Assembly: GCA_947624675.1 (NCBI GenBank)
Contig: CANQLI010000001.1
Span: forward strand, 228,510-292,509
Origin: an uncultured Clostridia bacterium
GTDB lineage: Bacteria; Bacillota; Clostridia; Oscillospirales; Ruminococcaceae
Direction: 5' to 3'
DNA: 64,000 bases
Each line of letters begins with the position of its first letter. Within the stretch, counting starts at the first letter, position 1. Shown here one piece after another: positions 44,154 through 52,462 of this stretch. Under the pieces are notes generated by a model, which saw nothing but the letters and a program-made list of their open reading frames with translations, did no database searches and was not told the origin of the DNA. Both the position numbers and the translations under genes were made by a program.

Positions 44154-44182
44154 AGTATATCAAAAATCATACTTACAGTCAA
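44154..44182 (-). promoter_or_regulatory. Promoter of the MBOAT cassette
   Basis: Leftward TTGACT, 17 bases, TATACT with TGA just before the -10. It lies about 64 bases upstream of the MBOAT start. Confidence 0.75.
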
Positions 44183-44232
44183 TCAAATATGCCCGCCATA
44201 TATTGTATCACCGCGGCTTATTTAAAACCAAC

Positions 44233-44262
44233 GGCAGCCGCAAAAAAACATTTTCGACTGCC
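44233..44262 (-). terminator. Possible terminator after the 193-residue membrane protein
   Basis: Leftward arms GGCAGTCG and CGGCTGCC (one G-T pair), with a T-rich tail a few bases later. Weak but well placed between two transcription units. Confidence 0.45.
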
Positions 44263-44268
44263 ACAAAA

Positions 44269-44850
44269 TCATTCATCAATTATACTCTTTGTAGGAGCAT
44301 TATCCTTTATTTTTCTTATCCTCTTGTTTTTCATAACCGTCATAACTATTTTAATTATCAAAAACGCAAAAGCTCCTGCCGCAAACACAGCTATCGGATA
44401 ATACCAAAGCATATATTTCGTCTGTGGGTTTAAATCTCCGCTTGCGGAAACTCTTCCTGCGGCAAATTTTATGACCCGTTCATAAGCGACATACAAAAAC
44501 AATAACACTCCGCTTATCGATAAAATAAAGCTCACTATGTATCGCTTTAAAAATACAAGAACAAGACCTATAAGCATAAGCAGTATCCCGATAAGCATCA
44601 CATTCGCAGAGCTGAGAGTCAAAGCGCCCTTTTCGGTAACGGTCATAGCCCCTGTGTAAACTCCTACAACAGTAACGCCTCCGTAAAAAAATCCCGAATA
44701 GACAAAAGAGGCAAGCATAATAAGCTTTATGAGCATAAACAAAAGCGGCTCTTTATTCATAAACCTTTTTGACGCCTTTGAATCAAGCTCTTGCCCAGCC
44801 TTTTCTTTTTCCAGCGCCTTTTGCCTGTCCAAACGATTCCTTTTTGACAT
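44269..44850 (-). CDS. Uncharacterised four-pass membrane protein
   Basis: A 193-residue protein. A Lys/Arg-rich N-terminus (MSKRNRLDRQKALEKEKAGQ) is followed by four predicted membrane segments (for example MLIKLIMLASFVYSGFFYGG, VMLIGILLMLIGLVLVFL, FILSISGVLLFLYVAY, YYPIAVFAAGAFAFLII) and a basic tail. I recognise no family. It sits 25 bases after lexA on the same strand and could be read from the murC-lexA transcript. Confidence 0.7.
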   Translation of the reverse strand: MSKRNRLDRQKALEKEKAGQELDSKASKRFMNKEPLLFMLIKLIMLASFVYSGFFYGGVTVVGVYTGAMTVTEKGALTLSSANVMLIGILLMLIGLVLVFLKRYIVSFILSISGVLLFLYVAYERVIKFAAGRVSASGDLNPQTKYMLWYYPIAVFAAGAFAFLIIKIVMTVMKNKRIRKIKDNAPTKSIIDE

Positions 44851-44875
44851 TTTTCCACCTCTTATGTTTATCCGC

Positions 44876-45469
44876 TCAGTCGAAATACCTTATAACGGCA
44901 ATTACCCTTCCCAGTATCTTTACCTCATCAACGATTATCGGCTCCATCATATCGTTCTCAGGCTGAAGCCTATAATGTCCGTTTTCCTTGTAAAAAGTCT
45001 TGACTGTTGCGTCTGTATCATCTATCAAGGCTACAACTATGTCTCCGTTATCGGCATAGGGCTGCTGCTCAACAACGACCGTATCACCATCTAATATAGC
45101 GGCATTTATCATACTTTCTCCCCTTACCTTAAGAGCAAAAAGAGGATTGTCATAACGCTTTGAAGTATTAAAGCTTATAAAGTCCGATATATTTTCTACC
45201 GCAGTTATAGGTATCCCCGCAGTTACCGTTCCTATTACCGGGACCTTTGTCGTGCCATTGCCCACAAGCTTTATAGCTCGGTTGTGCTTTTCACTCTTTT
45301 CCAATAGCCCCGCGTCCGTAAGCGCTTTTATACACCTGAAACCTGTGGAGGTCGATTTGAATCCGAGGTCTGCACAAATCTCACGAACAGTCGGAGCAAA
45401 GCCCTCTTCAATACGCATTTTAACATATTCAAAAACCTGTTTGTCCTTCTCGCTAAGCATTTTTGTCAT
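44876..45469 (-). CDS. lexA: LexA repressor
   Basis: A 197-residue SOS repressor. N-terminal winged helix (FAPTVREICADLGFKSTSTG). The self-cleavage site is Ala84-Gly85 in VTAGIPI. Catalytic Ser119 (RGESMINAAI) and Lys157 (DATVKTFY) are present. It overlaps the murC 3' end by 17 bases, so no dedicated promoter or LexA box is visible directly upstream; autoregulation from that position is not evident. Confidence 0.95.
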   Translation of the reverse strand: MTKMLSEKDKQVFEYVKMRIEEGFAPTVREICADLGFKSTSTGFRCIKALTDAGLLEKSEKHNRAIKLVGNGTTKVPVIGTVTAGIPITAVENISDFISFNTSKRYDNPLFALKVRGESMINAAILDGDTVVVEQQPYADNGDIVVALIDDTDATVKTFYKENGHYRLQPENDMMEPIIVDEVKILGRVIAVIRYFD

Positions 45470-46901
45470 TGTAGCGCTCCTTTAGTTTTTTTGCAAGCAT
45501 TTTAGCAAGCTTATATATGTCTCCACAGCCGCAGGTTATCACCAGATCACCGGGCAGTGCGTTTTCAACAATGTAGTCGCATATCTCAGCAAAATTTTCG
45601 TTTTTTCTCTTGTCAGACTGTTCATCCTGTATTTCATTGTCACAGTCAAAAAAAACGCTCCCCGGAATGATCTTTGCAAGATCTCTTGAATATATGTCGA
45701 TAGTGTTTTTTTCACGGCTACCCATTATGTCTGTTATGACCGGTATATCGGCAATCGACAGAGCGTCCTTAAAATCACTTAGCAATATTTTTGTTCTGGA
45801 GTAAGTCAGCGGCTGAAACACAGCCCATATTCTCTTGAAGTCAAGCGCTTTCGCCGTCTTAAGAGTTACCGAAAGCTCAGCCGGATGATGCGCATAATCG
45901 TCAACAATAGTTATTCCGCCTACCTCATCTATCCTCTGGAAGCGCCTTAAAGCGCCTTTAAAGCTTTTAAGCCCCTCCTTGATCTTATCGTACGCGAGCC
46001 CCTCGTATCTGGCGCAGGCAACGGCAGCAAGTGCATTTAAAACATTGTGATCCCCGGGGACAAAAATAGATATTTCGCACTCCTTTTGCCCCTTAAAATA
46101 AACCTCAAAATCAGTCCTTAGTCCGCATTTTGAAATTATTTTTGCACAGTAATCGTTCTCCTCACCAAACCCGAACGAGATTTTTTCCTTTTCTTTAGCT
46201 TTATTTACAACCTCAACAGTATTTTTGTCATCGCCGTTGTAAATTATAGCTTTTGAAGCGTTGTCGGCAAATTTCACAAACGATTTTTTGATATTTTCGA
46301 GAGTCTTGAAATATTCAAGATGGTCGGCGTCAACATTTAAAATCACCGAAATATCCGGGTAAAGCTTTAAAAATGTGTCAACAAATTCACACGCCTCACA
46401 CACCATAATATCACTTTTTCCCGCTCTTCCTGAGCCTCCTATCGCCGGGAGCTTTCCTCCTATCACACAGGATATATCGACATTTGCATCGACAAATATC
46501 TGTGTCAGCATAGCCGTAGCAGTGGTTTTTCCGTGCGTTCCGCTTATACATATCGCACTGCTGTACCAGCTCGTTACAAGTCCTAAAAGCTCTCTGCGTT
46601 CCATTATCCTTGCACCGCTGTTTTTTGCTGCGATAAGTTCAGGGTTATCAGCCATTATTGCCGCAGAGTAAACAATAAGATCGGCTCCCTCGATATTTTC
46701 GGCTCTCTGTCCCATAAAAACGGGTATACCCATCTTTCTCACAGCGTCAAGCGTTTCTGTCTCGTTGTTGTCTGAGCCCGTAAGATAGTACCCCTGAGAA
46801 TTTAATATCTGTGCGAGCGGATACATTCCCGAGCCGCCGATACCTATGAAATGTATATGTTTTTTATCTTTTAAAGGGTTGTTTTCCAAAGCAATTACCA
46901 C
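45453..46901 (-). CDS. murC: UDP-N-acetylmuramate--L-alanine ligase
   Basis: A 482-residue Mur ligase adding L-Ala to UDP-MurNAc. N-terminal IHFIGIGGSGMYPLA, ATP loop CISGTHGKTTATAML, NVDADHLEYF, and DDYAHHPAEL. GTG start; the ribosome site is poor, and a TTG four codons in is an alternative. It overlaps lexA. Confidence 0.96.
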   Translation of the reverse strand: MVIALENNPLKDKKHIHFIGIGGSGMYPLAQILNSQGYYLTGSDNNETETLDAVRKMGIPVFMGQRAENIEGADLIVYSAAIMADNPELIAAKNSGARIMERRELLGLVTSWYSSAICISGTHGKTTATAMLTQIFVDANVDISCVIGGKLPAIGGSGRAGKSDIMVCEACEFVDTFLKLYPDISVILNVDADHLEYFKTLENIKKSFVKFADNASKAIIYNGDDKNTVEVVNKAKEKEKISFGFGEENDYCAKIISKCGLRTDFEVYFKGQKECEISIFVPGDHNVLNALAAVACARYEGLAYDKIKEGLKSFKGALRRFQRIDEVGGITIVDDYAHHPAELSVTLKTAKALDFKRIWAVFQPLTYSRTKILLSDFKDALSIADIPVITDIMGSREKNTIDIYSRDLAKIIPGSVFFDCDNEIQDEQSDKRKNENFAEICDYIVENALPGDLVITCGCGDIYKLAKMLAKKLKERYNDKNA

Positions 46902-47028
46902 TCTTTCGGTAAACTATTGTTCTATTATATATTGTATCATATTTTGATTAAAAAATAAACCCCATTTAGTATATTTTTTCTTTTTGCGTCAAAAATATTT
47001 TTATCACAAATAAAAGGAGCTAAAAACA

Positions 47029-47310
47029 ATGACAATAACAGACATTAAAGTGCGAAAGCTTATCCCAAGCGGCAGGCTTAAGGGAGTTATCAGCGTAACC
47101 TTTGACGGTGCGTTTGCCGTTCACGATATTAAGGTCGTACAGGGCGATGAGAGACTATTTGTTGCTATGCCCAGCAGGCGCGATACAAACGGTGTATTCA
47201 GAGATATTGTCCACCCTATTTCAAGCGATGTCAGAAAGGAAATAGAGGACAAAATTTTAAAGGCTTACGAGGATGAGTGTAAAAAACAAAGCCACAGCAT
47301 AGAAAGCTGA
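47029..47310 (+). CDS. spoVG: Septation regulator SpoVG
   Basis: A 93-residue RNA/DNA-binding regulator. MTITDIKVRKLIPSGRLKGV, VTFDGAFAVHDIKVV and FVAMPSRRDTNGVFRDIVHP are the conserved SpoVG core. In Bacillus it affects asymmetric septation; in other Firmicutes it is a pleiotropic regulator. AAAAGGAGC precedes the ATG. Monocistronic with a terminator after it. Confidence 0.96.
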   Translation: MTITDIKVRKLIPSGRLKGVISVTFDGAFAVHDIKVVQGDERLFVAMPSRRDTNGVFRDIVHPISSDVRKEIEDKILKAYEDECKKQSHSIES

Positions 47311-47327
47311 TATTTTTCAAAAATGCA

Positions 47328-47358
47328 AAAAAGCGATTCTGTTTAAGAACCGCTTTTT
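47328..47358. terminator. Terminator shared by spoVG and the aquaporin gene
   Basis: Arms AAAAAGCG and CGCTTTTT with inner TTCT/AGAA, between convergent genes. Confidence 0.85.
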
Positions 47359-47382
47359 ATTATAATTGTGATATTATCAATA

Positions 47383-48075
47383 TTATGCCTTTTCACTTGG
47401 CGCCAAAACCTTGTATACGATCGCTGCAAGCGCACCTCCTACAAGCGGAGCCAAAATGAATATCCATACATTTGTTAAAGCGTCGCCGCCTGCGAATATA
47501 GCAGGACCTAAGCTTCTCGCCGGGTTTACCGATGTTCCGGTAAGTCCTATTCCGAGAATATGTACAAGCGTAAGTGTCAGACCTATGATAAGTCCACCGA
47601 AAGAGCCGTGATTAGCGCTCTTTGATGTAACGCCTATAACGGTAAGAACGAATATGAAGGTCAAAATAACCTCAACTAAAAATCCTGCGCCGATGCTGTC
47701 GTTTAAGTTGGCGATCCCGTTCGCACCATAAGCGCCTGTCTGATCGGGAACCTCTCCCATATCAAAGATGAGATAAAGAACACCCGTACCTGCGATAGCT
47801 CCCAATACCTGTGCGATAACATAACCTACAAAGTCAACTATTTTCATACCGCCGCTTATTAAAACGCCCAGCGATACAGCAGGATTTATATGACATCCCG
47901 AAATGTTTCCTATGCAGTATGCCATTCCGACAATTACAAGTCCGAACGCAAGTGCGGTGAGAAGATATCCGCTTCCCTTTTCGGCGTCACAGCCAACAAG
48001 CATTGCTGTTCCGCATCCGCAGATAACAAGCACTGCCGTGCCGATAAATTCGGCAATATACTTTTTTACAGCCAT
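47383..48075 (-). CDS. Aquaporin (AqpZ-like)
   Basis: A 230-residue six-helix channel. Both NPA boxes are present (HINPAVSLG at 64-66; SVNPARSLG at 184-186) with Arg187. His172 in the fifth helix matches the narrow filter of water-selective AqpZ rather than glycerol facilitators. GGAGG-like site before the ATG. Monocistronic. Confidence 0.93.
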   Translation of the reverse strand: MAVKKYIAEFIGTAVLVICGCGTAMLVGCDAEKGSGYLLTALAFGLVIVGMAYCIGNISGCHINPAVSLGVLISGGMKIVDFVGYVIAQVLGAIAGTGVLYLIFDMGEVPDQTGAYGANGIANLNDSIGAGFLVEVILTFIFVLTVIGVTSKSANHGSFGGLIIGLTLTLVHILGIGLTGTSVNPARSLGPAIFAGGDALTNVWIFILAPLVGGALAAIVYKVLAPSEKA

Positions 48076-48221
48076 AAAAAAGCCTCCCTCTTATATTTAT
48101 ATAATAATTATACAATGTTTTTTAGTAAATGTCTACAAAATTTAATAAATTATGGTACCCTTTAATTTCATTTTTACGATTTATACAAATAAAGGTATGT
48201 TTTTTTGGTGTAATTGACTTA

Positions 48222-48257
48222 AAAAAACTGCTCACAAGTTTTTCGTGAGCAGTTTTT
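48222..48257. terminator. Terminator after the Nudix gene
   Basis: Arms AAAACTGCTCAC and GTGAGCAGTTTT with a nine-base loop and T/A runs on both sides, overlapping the Nudix stop codon. Confidence 0.9.
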
Positions 48258-48660
48258 ATGGTATGTAATTTTTAGCTCTTGCAACTATCAGCTTATCGTT
48301 GTCATATGCCAAAACACTTGCCGCACGAGTTATCTCGACCCAGCGAATATCTGCTATCTCCTCCTCTTGCGGGATATAGTCGGTGTTTTTCGCCTTTGCG
48401 ATAAAATAGACTACAAGCTTTACTGTGTCCTTTTTCGGGCTGAAGGTAACAGTCTCTCGAAAGGTGGGATCAATTATAACATCTATCCCTGTTTCCTCTA
48501 AAACCTCACGATGCGCCGTTTCGATCTCTGTTTCGTTGCCCTCGACATGACCCTTTGGAAACGACCAATGTCCGCTGTTTACATGGCGTATCAGAAGGAT
48601 TTCAGTATTTCCGTGATACTTTCGGTAAACGATAGCGCCGCAGGATTTCTCATTCACCAT
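48256..48660 (-). CDS. Nudix hydrolase
   Basis: A 134-residue protein with a complete Nudix box (GHVEGNETEIETAHREVLEE then TGI). Lead residues SCGAIVYRKY and WSFPKGHVE resemble the diadenosine-polyphosphate (Ap4A) hydrolase type. ATG 48660 is chosen because GGA lies at good spacing; the 16-residue longer reading has none. The substrate is inferred, not shown. Confidence 0.87.
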   Translation of the reverse strand: MVNEKSCGAIVYRKYHGNTEILLIRHVNSGHWSFPKGHVEGNETEIETAHREVLEETGIDVIIDPTFRETVTFSPKKDTVKLVVYFIAKAKNTDYIPQEEEIADIRWVEITRAASVLAYDNDKLIVARAKNYIP

Positions 48661-48859
48661 AAGATTTATCCTTTCCTGTAATGATTTATTGTAATTATTA
48701 TACCACATATTTTTTGTTTTGTCTTTACTTTTTTAGAATTTTTTTGCATAAGCTGATTTTAGAGTTGATATTATAGCACACATATTTAAAAAAGCACTTT
48801 TTTAAGATGATATAAACAGTGGTTTTCCAAAAACAGTCGTCTGATAAACCATTGAAAAT

Positions 48860-48879
48860 ATTGCTTTGCGTAAAGCAAT
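48860..48879 (+). promoter_or_regulatory. Perfect 8-bp palindrome upstream of spoIVB
   Basis: ATTGCTTT gcgt AAAGCAAT, no T-run after it, 59 bases before the spoIVB ATG. It could be an operator or a leader hairpin. A TATACTA resembling a sigma-G -10 lies just after it, without a clear -35. Confidence 0.3.
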
Positions 48880-48937
48880 GAAATCGAGAAACTATACTAA
48901 AGACGCGTCAAAAAAGCATTTATGAAAGGAGACAAAA

Positions 48938-50119
48938 ATGAAAAAAGTCCTTTCTTTGTTTTTAATTTTTTTATTGAGTTTTACTATTATTATTCTGACG
49001 CTCAACTGCTTTTATTCGCTTCCATATATAAAAACGCTGTTTTACAACTTCCCTGACAGCGTAAAGCTATCATCGGTTTTATCATCATCCAACCACACGG
49101 CTTATAAAAGTAAAAACGAAAGCGGATATATAACCGTAAACGGCGCCGCAGAAAAAACTAATGCGTCAACAGACCGAACCTTTGTAATTCCCGGTGGAGA
49201 ACCGATAGGAATAAAGCTTTTGTCAAAGGGTGTTTTAGTTATAAAAACAAGTGATATAGATGGGAAATGCCCGGCTAAAGACGCGGGCATAGTACCGGGT
49301 GATATTATTATTTCTGTAGAAGGAAAGGAAGTTTTGACAAACGAGGAGCTTGAAAAAGCTATATGTGATTCAAAAGCTTCTGATGTCGAAATAAAGCTTT
49401 TAAGAAACAACACAGAGAAAACCGTTTACCTTAAGCCGGTTTTTTCAAAGCAGGACGGCTGCAAAAAAGCCGGGCTTTGGGTACGCGACTCCTCCGCAGG
49501 AATAGGGACTCTGAGCTTTTACTCTCCTGAAACAAAGCTGTTTGCCGGTCTTGGACACCCTATCTGTGATGCCGATACGGGAGATATGTTTGACATCTCT
49601 AAGGGCAGTGTTTGCGGCGCGGAAATAACAGGCTTTAAAAGGGCAGAAGATGAAAAGGCAGGCGAACTGTCGGGACAATTCAACGAAGAAAAGCTTAATG
49701 GTGACATCCTTACAAACTGTGAATGCGGCATATACGGAGCTTTATCAAGCGTTGACATTAAACGAGACGCTATACCGATCGCATTTAAAAGCGAGGTGGA
49801 AACGGGCGATGCTGAGATACTCGCAACCGTTGACGGAAGTACGCCGGAAAGCTACAGCTGCAAAATAGAGCAGATAAATAACGATGGGACCAAGAACCTT
49901 GTAATCAGAATAACAGACGAAAAGCTTTTAAAAACCACCGGAGGTATTTTACAGGGGATGAGCGGAAGCCCGATAATCCAAAACAACAAGCTTGTCGGAG
50001 CTGTGACCCATGTTATGCTTGAGACCAGTGATATGGGATATGGGATATTTGCCGACACAATGCTTGACAGATTAAGCTCTCTTGAAAATCAGTCAGACGA
50101 TCAAAAACTTGCTTCATAG
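48938..50119 (+). CDS. spoIVB: SpoIVB sporulation peptidase
   Basis: A 393-residue S55-family serine peptidase. One N-terminal membrane segment (about 5-24), a PDZ domain (about 88-165, AKDAGIVPGDIIISVEG), then the peptidase core with GLGHPICD (His207) and GMSGSPI (Ser342/344 region). In Bacillus it is secreted from the forespore and triggers pro-sigma-K processing. Placement just before spo0A is conserved in spore formers. AAAGGAG precedes the ATG. Confidence 0.95.
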   Translation: MKKVLSLFLIFLLSFTIIILTLNCFYSLPYIKTLFYNFPDSVKLSSVLSSSNHTAYKSKNESGYITVNGAAEKTNASTDRTFVIPGGEPIGIKLLSKGVLVIKTSDIDGKCPAKDAGIVPGDIIISVEGKEVLTNEELEKAICDSKASDVEIKLLRNNTEKTVYLKPVFSKQDGCKKAGLWVRDSSAGIGTLSFYSPETKLFAGLGHPICDADTGDMFDISKGSVCGAEITGFKRAEDEKAGELSGQFNEEKLNGDILTNCECGIYGALSSVDIKRDAIPIAFKSEVETGDAEILATVDGSTPESYSCKIEQINNDGTKNLVIRITDEKLLKTTGGILQGMSGSPIIQNNKLVGAVTHVMLETSDMGYGIFADTMLDRLSSLENQSDDQKLAS

Positions 50120-50121
50120 TC

Positions 50122-50128
50122 TGTCGAA
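50122..50128 (+). promoter_or_regulatory. 0A-box-like site
   Basis: TGTCGAA, an exact match to the Spo0A recognition heptamer, three bases after the spoIVB stop and about 325 bases before spo0A. A short motif that could be chance. Confidence 0.35.
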
Positions 50129-50144
50129 TAACAGTGTTTGCTTG

Positions 50145-50182
50145 GCTATCGGCATATATATTGTGTGCCGATAGCTTTTTTT
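50145..50182 (+). terminator. Terminator of spoIVB
   Basis: Arms GCTATCGGC and GCCGATAGC followed by seven T. Confidence 0.92.
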
Positions 50183-50307
50183 GCAGCAAAAATTTTTAAT
50201 TTGATGCTTCTGATTATTTTGTTTTTATACATAAATTTTAGCGGCGAATTTTGTTTTAATTAAGCTTGGACTGTCGAGAATTTGATGTTATTTTTTGTTT
50301 TGCGCTC

Positions 50308-50336
50308 TTGTATTGTGTAAAAGTGTATGCTAAAAT
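50308..50336 (+). promoter_or_regulatory. Promoter of spo0A
   Basis: TTGTAT, 17 bases, TAAAAT with TGC ahead of the -10 (extended). It gives a leader of about 110 bases containing two hairpins. Confidence 0.65.
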
Positions 50337-50364
50337 AAAAAATACCAAATATATGGAGGGTTAA

Positions 50365-50429
50365 GCATACAAAAAAACGATTTATGTTCGGCTTTTGTAT
50401 GCCGCTTCGAAAAACTGACTTTTTCGAAG
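50365..50429 (+). promoter_or_regulatory. Tandem hairpins in the spo0A 5' leader
   Basis: First: perfect 10-bp arms GCATACAAAA (50365-50374) and TTTTGTATGC (50393-50402). Second, two bases later: perfect 10-bp arms CTTCGAAAAA (50405-50414) and TTTTTCGAAG (50420-50429) with a five-base loop. The second ends 11 bases before the AGAAAGGA ribosome site. Neither has a T-run, so they are leader structures or a DNA palindrome, not terminators. Confidence 0.6.
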
Positions 50430-50452
50430 AATGACAAGAAAGGAATGGTATA

Positions 50453-51229
50453 ATGAATCAAAAAATCAAGGTACTCATCGGAGACGACAGCCCCGACTTT
50501 GGAGTAGATGTCGCTAATTCTCTCAGAAGCATGGGATTTTATGTTATTGCCCGACCAAAAAACGGAATTACGCTTTTTGACGCAATAAAAAATGAGATCC
50601 CTAAGGTAGCGGTAATAGATGCGGTAATGCCGGGACTTGACGCAATTGAGCTTATTAAAAAGCTCAATGCTTCAAACTATAAAAAGCCTCATATAATAGT
50701 CGTCAGCTCCTTTGACAATCAGTTTACTGAAAAAACAGTGATGGAGCTTGGCGCGGCATATTATATGAGAAAGCCGTTTGACGCCAAGGTTCTCGGCGAC
50801 AGGATAAACACGATAATGGGACAAAGCTCAGACTCTGATCTTACCGTTCATCATTCGGGAAACGGACTTAATTTAGAGCTCACGGTAACCGATATAATTC
50901 ACAGGATAGGCGTTCCCGCTCACATAAAGGGCTACCATTATCTAAGAGAAGCAATTATGCTTTCGGTAAATGACAGCGAAATGCTTGAGAGCGTCACTAA
51001 AGTGCTTTATCCATCTGTTGCAAAGAAATTCAAAACGACCCCTTCGAGAGTCGAAAGGGCAATAAGACACGCTATTGAGATAGCCTGGGACAGAGGTGAT
51101 ATAGACACACTGAACTCATTTTTCGGATATACGATAGATGTCGGAAAAGGAAAGCCCACAAATAGCGAATTTATTGCGCTCATTACCGATAAAATAAACC
51201 TTAAAAGAAAAGCGACGGTTCACTTTTAA
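50453..51229 (+). CDS. spo0A: Sporulation master regulator Spo0A
   Basis: A 258-residue response regulator. Receiver domain 1-125 with acidic pocket GDDSP, phosphoacceptor Asp56 ([10 protein letters not shown]) and Lys in YMRKPFD. The C-terminal effector domain carries the Spo0A signature ([20 protein letters not shown] and [20 protein letters not shown]). In Clostridia it is phosphorylated directly by orphan kinases. No Spo0F/Spo0B genes are seen here. Confidence 0.97.
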   Translation: MNQKIKVLIGDDSPDFGVDVANSLRSMGFYVIARPKNGITLFDAIKNEIPKVAVIDAVMPGLDAIELIKKLNASNYKKPHIIVVSSFDNQFTEKTVMELGAAYYMRKPFDAKVLGDRINTIMGQSSDSDLTVHHSGNGLNLELTVTDIIHRIGVPAHIKGYHYLREAIMLSVNDSEMLESVTKVLYPSVAKKFKTTPSRVERAIRHAIEIAWDRGDIDTLNSFFGYTIDVGKGKPTNSEFIALITDKINLKRKATVHF

Positions 51230-51262
51230 TTATGCAAATCAAATTGATAGGAATATCATCTT

Positions 51263-51302
51263 AAAACGGCGGACAGATATTAAATGCTGTCTGTCGTTTT
51301 TT
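51263..51302 (+). terminator. Terminator of spo0A
   Basis: AAAACG outer and GGACAG inner arms pair with CTGTCT and CGTTTT, followed by further T. Confidence 0.8.
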
Positions 51303-51366
51303 ATTCATTGCTTGACAAATACAAATAAATTTTATATAATAATAAAAACAAATGGAGGTGTATGGT

Positions 51367-51750
51367 ATGTTTAAAAACATCGGTAAAAAAATAAAAGTTT
51401 TCGCAAAAGTAATATGCTGGGTAGGAATCATTCTTTCGGTTATTTCGGGAATTATTCTGATCGTTGCCGGAGTCAACAACAATGACATCAGAACAATAAT
51501 TAACGGCACAGTGCAGTATATGGACTCGACAATGCTTATTGTCTTGGGAGTAGTCGTTTTAATTCTCGGACCGATCGTCTCTTGGATAGGAAGCTTTATG
51601 ACTTACGGATTCGGAGAAATCGTAGACAATACTCAGGCTATCAAAAACAAGATAGCTCCGGAGCAGATCTCACAACCGTATTACCCGCAGCAGCCTACAT
51701 ACAACGAAGCATACAATAACCAGACTAATTATCAGAATCCCCAGCAGTAA
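51367..51750 (+). CDS. Uncharacterised two-pass membrane protein with Pro/Asn/Gln-rich tail
   Basis: A 127-residue protein with two membrane segments (VICWVGIILSVISGIILIVAG and LIVLGVVVLILGPIVSWIG) and a cytoplasmic-looking tail rich in Tyr, Gln, Asn and Pro (YYPQQPTYNEAYNNQTNYQN). ATG 51367 is used because GGAGGTG lies six bases ahead; an ATG 15 bases earlier overlaps that site. I recognise no function. Single-gene unit with its own terminator. Confidence 0.75.
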   Translation: MFKNIGKKIKVFAKVICWVGIILSVISGIILIVAGVNNNDIRTIINGTVQYMDSTMLIVLGVVVLILGPIVSWIGSFMTYGFGEIVDNTQAIKNKIAPEQISQPYYPQQPTYNEAYNNQTNYQNPQQ

Positions 51751-51767
51751 AGTTAAAACAAAGGAAT

Positions 51768-51803
51768 CAAGCCCAACGAAGTAAAAAACTCCGTTGGGCT
51801 TTT
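51768..51803 (+). terminator. Terminator between the membrane protein and the pilus operon
   Basis: Arms AAGCCCAACG and CGTTGGGCTT with TTTT after the stem rightward. It may also slow leftward pilus transcripts, though no T-run lies on that side. Confidence 0.85.
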
Positions 51804-51838
51804 CGTTTATCCTCAATATTCCCCCGATATTTGTGCAA

Positions 51839-52462
51839 TCACTTTAAAACTGCCCTGACAGTAACTCTGCTGTACCCGCTCCAGGTACAGGTAAACAGCG
51901 TAAGATCCCACTTGTCTGAATTATCTCTCATTATGTAGGAATTCCCACCGTCTATAAGCTCTGTCTGTGTGACCTCATACTCGTAACAAACACCGTCCAC
52001 TGTAACATAAAATATTTCATCGCCTGCATTAAGCTCATCAAGTCGGTCGAAAAAAGTAGCATAATTATGAGCGGCAATAATTAGATTGCTGTTTTTTATC
52101 TGACCGTAATACCGACAGGGTGCAATATCAAGATTAGCATAGCTCCAGTCCTTCATAACCGGAAGCTCTGTGTCGATCGCAGGAATATATATAACACCGA
52201 TATACAAGTTTCCGTCAACCTCAATAGTCGGGATGTACGAGTCATCTGACGTCAAAGAACCGTTGTCTTTTAACTGCTGTGCCTCCTCGCTACTAATCGT
52301 AGTCTCAGGCATCTTCTCCATAAGCTGTGACAGCGCTTTGTCAGCAGATTCTTTTGCTCTGTCAGATTCGTATTTATTCCACAAAACAAGGAACAGCGCC
52401 GCAAAAAGTGACACTGCCCCCAGTATGATAAATGCTTTGCCTAGCTTATTGCGTTTTGTCAT
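51839..52462 (-). CDS. Sortase (second, non-class C)
   Basis: A 207-residue single-pass sortase: membrane segment at 9-27, a linker, then the beta-barrel with His132 (IAAHNY), Cys192 (LFTCTWSG) and Arg199 (YSRVTVRA). It lacks the C-terminal membrane anchor and lid of pilus-polymerising class C enzymes, so it more likely anchors proteins to the wall. It overlaps the upstream LPQTG gene by 17 bases and is the last gene of the pilus operon. Confidence 0.88.
   Translation of the reverse strand: MTKRNKLGKAFIILGAVSLFAALFLVLWNKYESDRAKESADKALSQLMEKMPETTISSEEAQQLKDNGSLTSDDSYIPTIEVDGNLYIGVIYIPAIDTELPVMKDWSYANLDIAPCRYYGQIKNSNLIIAAHNYATFFDRLDELNAGDEIFYVTVDGVCYEYEVTQTELIDGGNSYIMRDNSDKWDLTLFTCTWSGYSRVTVRAVLK

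Noticed and set aside
45470..45520. LexA box for autoregulation of lexA
   Set aside because: No palindrome of the GAAC-n4-GTTC type is seen upstream; the region is the murC coding end.
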